A DNA stretch of 13,543 nt from CAVPRW01 sp046727435 [NCBI: bacterium] (lineage in GTDB: Bacteria > Tectomicrobia > Entotheonellia > J063). How positions within the stretch are numbered: position 1 is the first letter of the stretch; every line of letters starts with the position of its first letter. A program made the position numbers and the translations under genes. Under the pieces are notes generated by a model. The model ran no database searches and was not told where the DNA came from. It saw only the letters and a list, made by a program, of their open reading frames with translations. The DNA is taken from the NCBI GenBank assembly GCA_046727435.1, contig JBKPCR010000008.1, forward strand, positions 1-13,543, read 5' to 3'. Shown here one piece after another: positions 13,210-13,543 of the stretch.

Positions 13210-13543
13210 ATGATGCACCTCCAACTGCCTGCCCAACTCCAGGGCGGTGGCTTTGAGGTCGACCATATTCTGTCGAGGTCGCGAGGTGGCCGGACGGAGA
13301 TGGTGAACGTGGCGTTGGCGTGCCTGCATTGCAATGCCCACAAATGGGCGTATAGTGATGGGGAAGATCCCGCATCAGGTCAGCGGGTAGCGCCGTTCAA
13401 TCCCAGAACACAGCAGTGGGAAGAGCATTTGCAGTGGTTTGTGCACCGCTCGTTTGCAATCGTAGGAATCTCCACCCACGGGCGTACCACGGTGGCTCGG
13501 TTGCAGATGAGTCATCCTAACCTGGTCAGCATTCGCTGTCTGT
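13210..13543 (+). pseudogene. HNH endonuclease, N-terminally damaged and cut by window end
   Basis: From ATG 13210 the frame is open to the window end. It encodes GGGFEVDHILSRSRGGRTEM, NVALACLHCNAHK (the D-H, N and H of the HNH nuclease plus a CxxC zinc pair), then DPASGQRVAPFNPRTQQWEEH, a pattern of small stand-alone HNH proteins. These normally begin with an extra ~25 residues containing RCEYCxLxQ, whose first CxxC completes the zinc site. Here HLQLPAQ follows the start directly. Upstream sequence (about 13180-13209) looks like a frameshifted RALHR...C-type remnant with a TGA. The first Cys pair is therefore probably lost. AGAAAGG seven bases before the ATG would allow translation of the shortened form. 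The C-terminus is outside the window. Confidence 0.7.

Noticed and set aside
1-13543. CRISPR array or tandem repeats
   Set aside because: No regularly spaced direct repeats were seen; the only repeats are inverted pairs and the WYL-region duplication.

Overview
The window looks like a decaying accessory region of a Nitrospira-type bacterium (Nitrospirota). That is an inference from a DUF1059 small protein, a DisA_N/DAC-like sensor protein, IS110 and IS5-family relics and a moderately high GC content; no 16S or housekeeping operon is present to confirm it. About half of the recognisable coding sequence is broken: fragments, in-frame stops, frameshifts and deletion junctions dominate, and most intact genes lie on the minus strand.

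Left part (1-2.9 kb): a long imperfect hairpin, the last ~40 codons of an rtcB RNA ligase gene, a degenerate tRNA-Arg directly abutting it, and a 135-bp element bounded by 19-bp perfect inverted repeats (MITE-like). Then come plus-strand remnants of three oxidoreductases (SsuD-like FMN monooxygenase, aldo/keto reductase, short-chain dehydrogenase), a minus-strand DppC-type permease fragment fused at a deletion junction, and a small membrane protein gene with one in-frame TGA.

Centre (2.9-7.2 kb): the most interesting block. An intact 398-residue protein with a DisA_N/DAC-like nucleotide-binding domain (DGA and RHNSA motifs) has its own near-consensus promoter with an inverted repeat in the spacer and a structured leader. 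Downstream is a frameshifted remnant of a WYL-type domain. Upstream are a 105-residue unknown protein with an AT-rich operator-like promoter, about 1 kb of unassignable sequence, and an intact DEDDh exonuclease fused to a C-terminal WYL-like domain. The remnant and this fusion are paralogues on the same strand, so the DAC-like gene is bracketed by two copies of the exonuclease-WYL family.

Right part (7.4-13.5 kb): an isoprenylcysteine-methyltransferase-like membrane enzyme, an N-truncated IS5-family transposase abutting an NmrA-like N-terminal fragment, wrbA interrupted by a single TGA, a 41-residue His-rich tail-anchored protein, the C-terminal part of a sigma-54 activator, a 72-residue lipoprotein with a very strong ribosome binding site, an internally deleted IS110 transposase, the DUF1059 gene with promoter and 5' hairpin, and an HNH endonuclease gene with a damaged start that runs off the window. 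No CRISPR array, rRNA or complete mobile element was seen.
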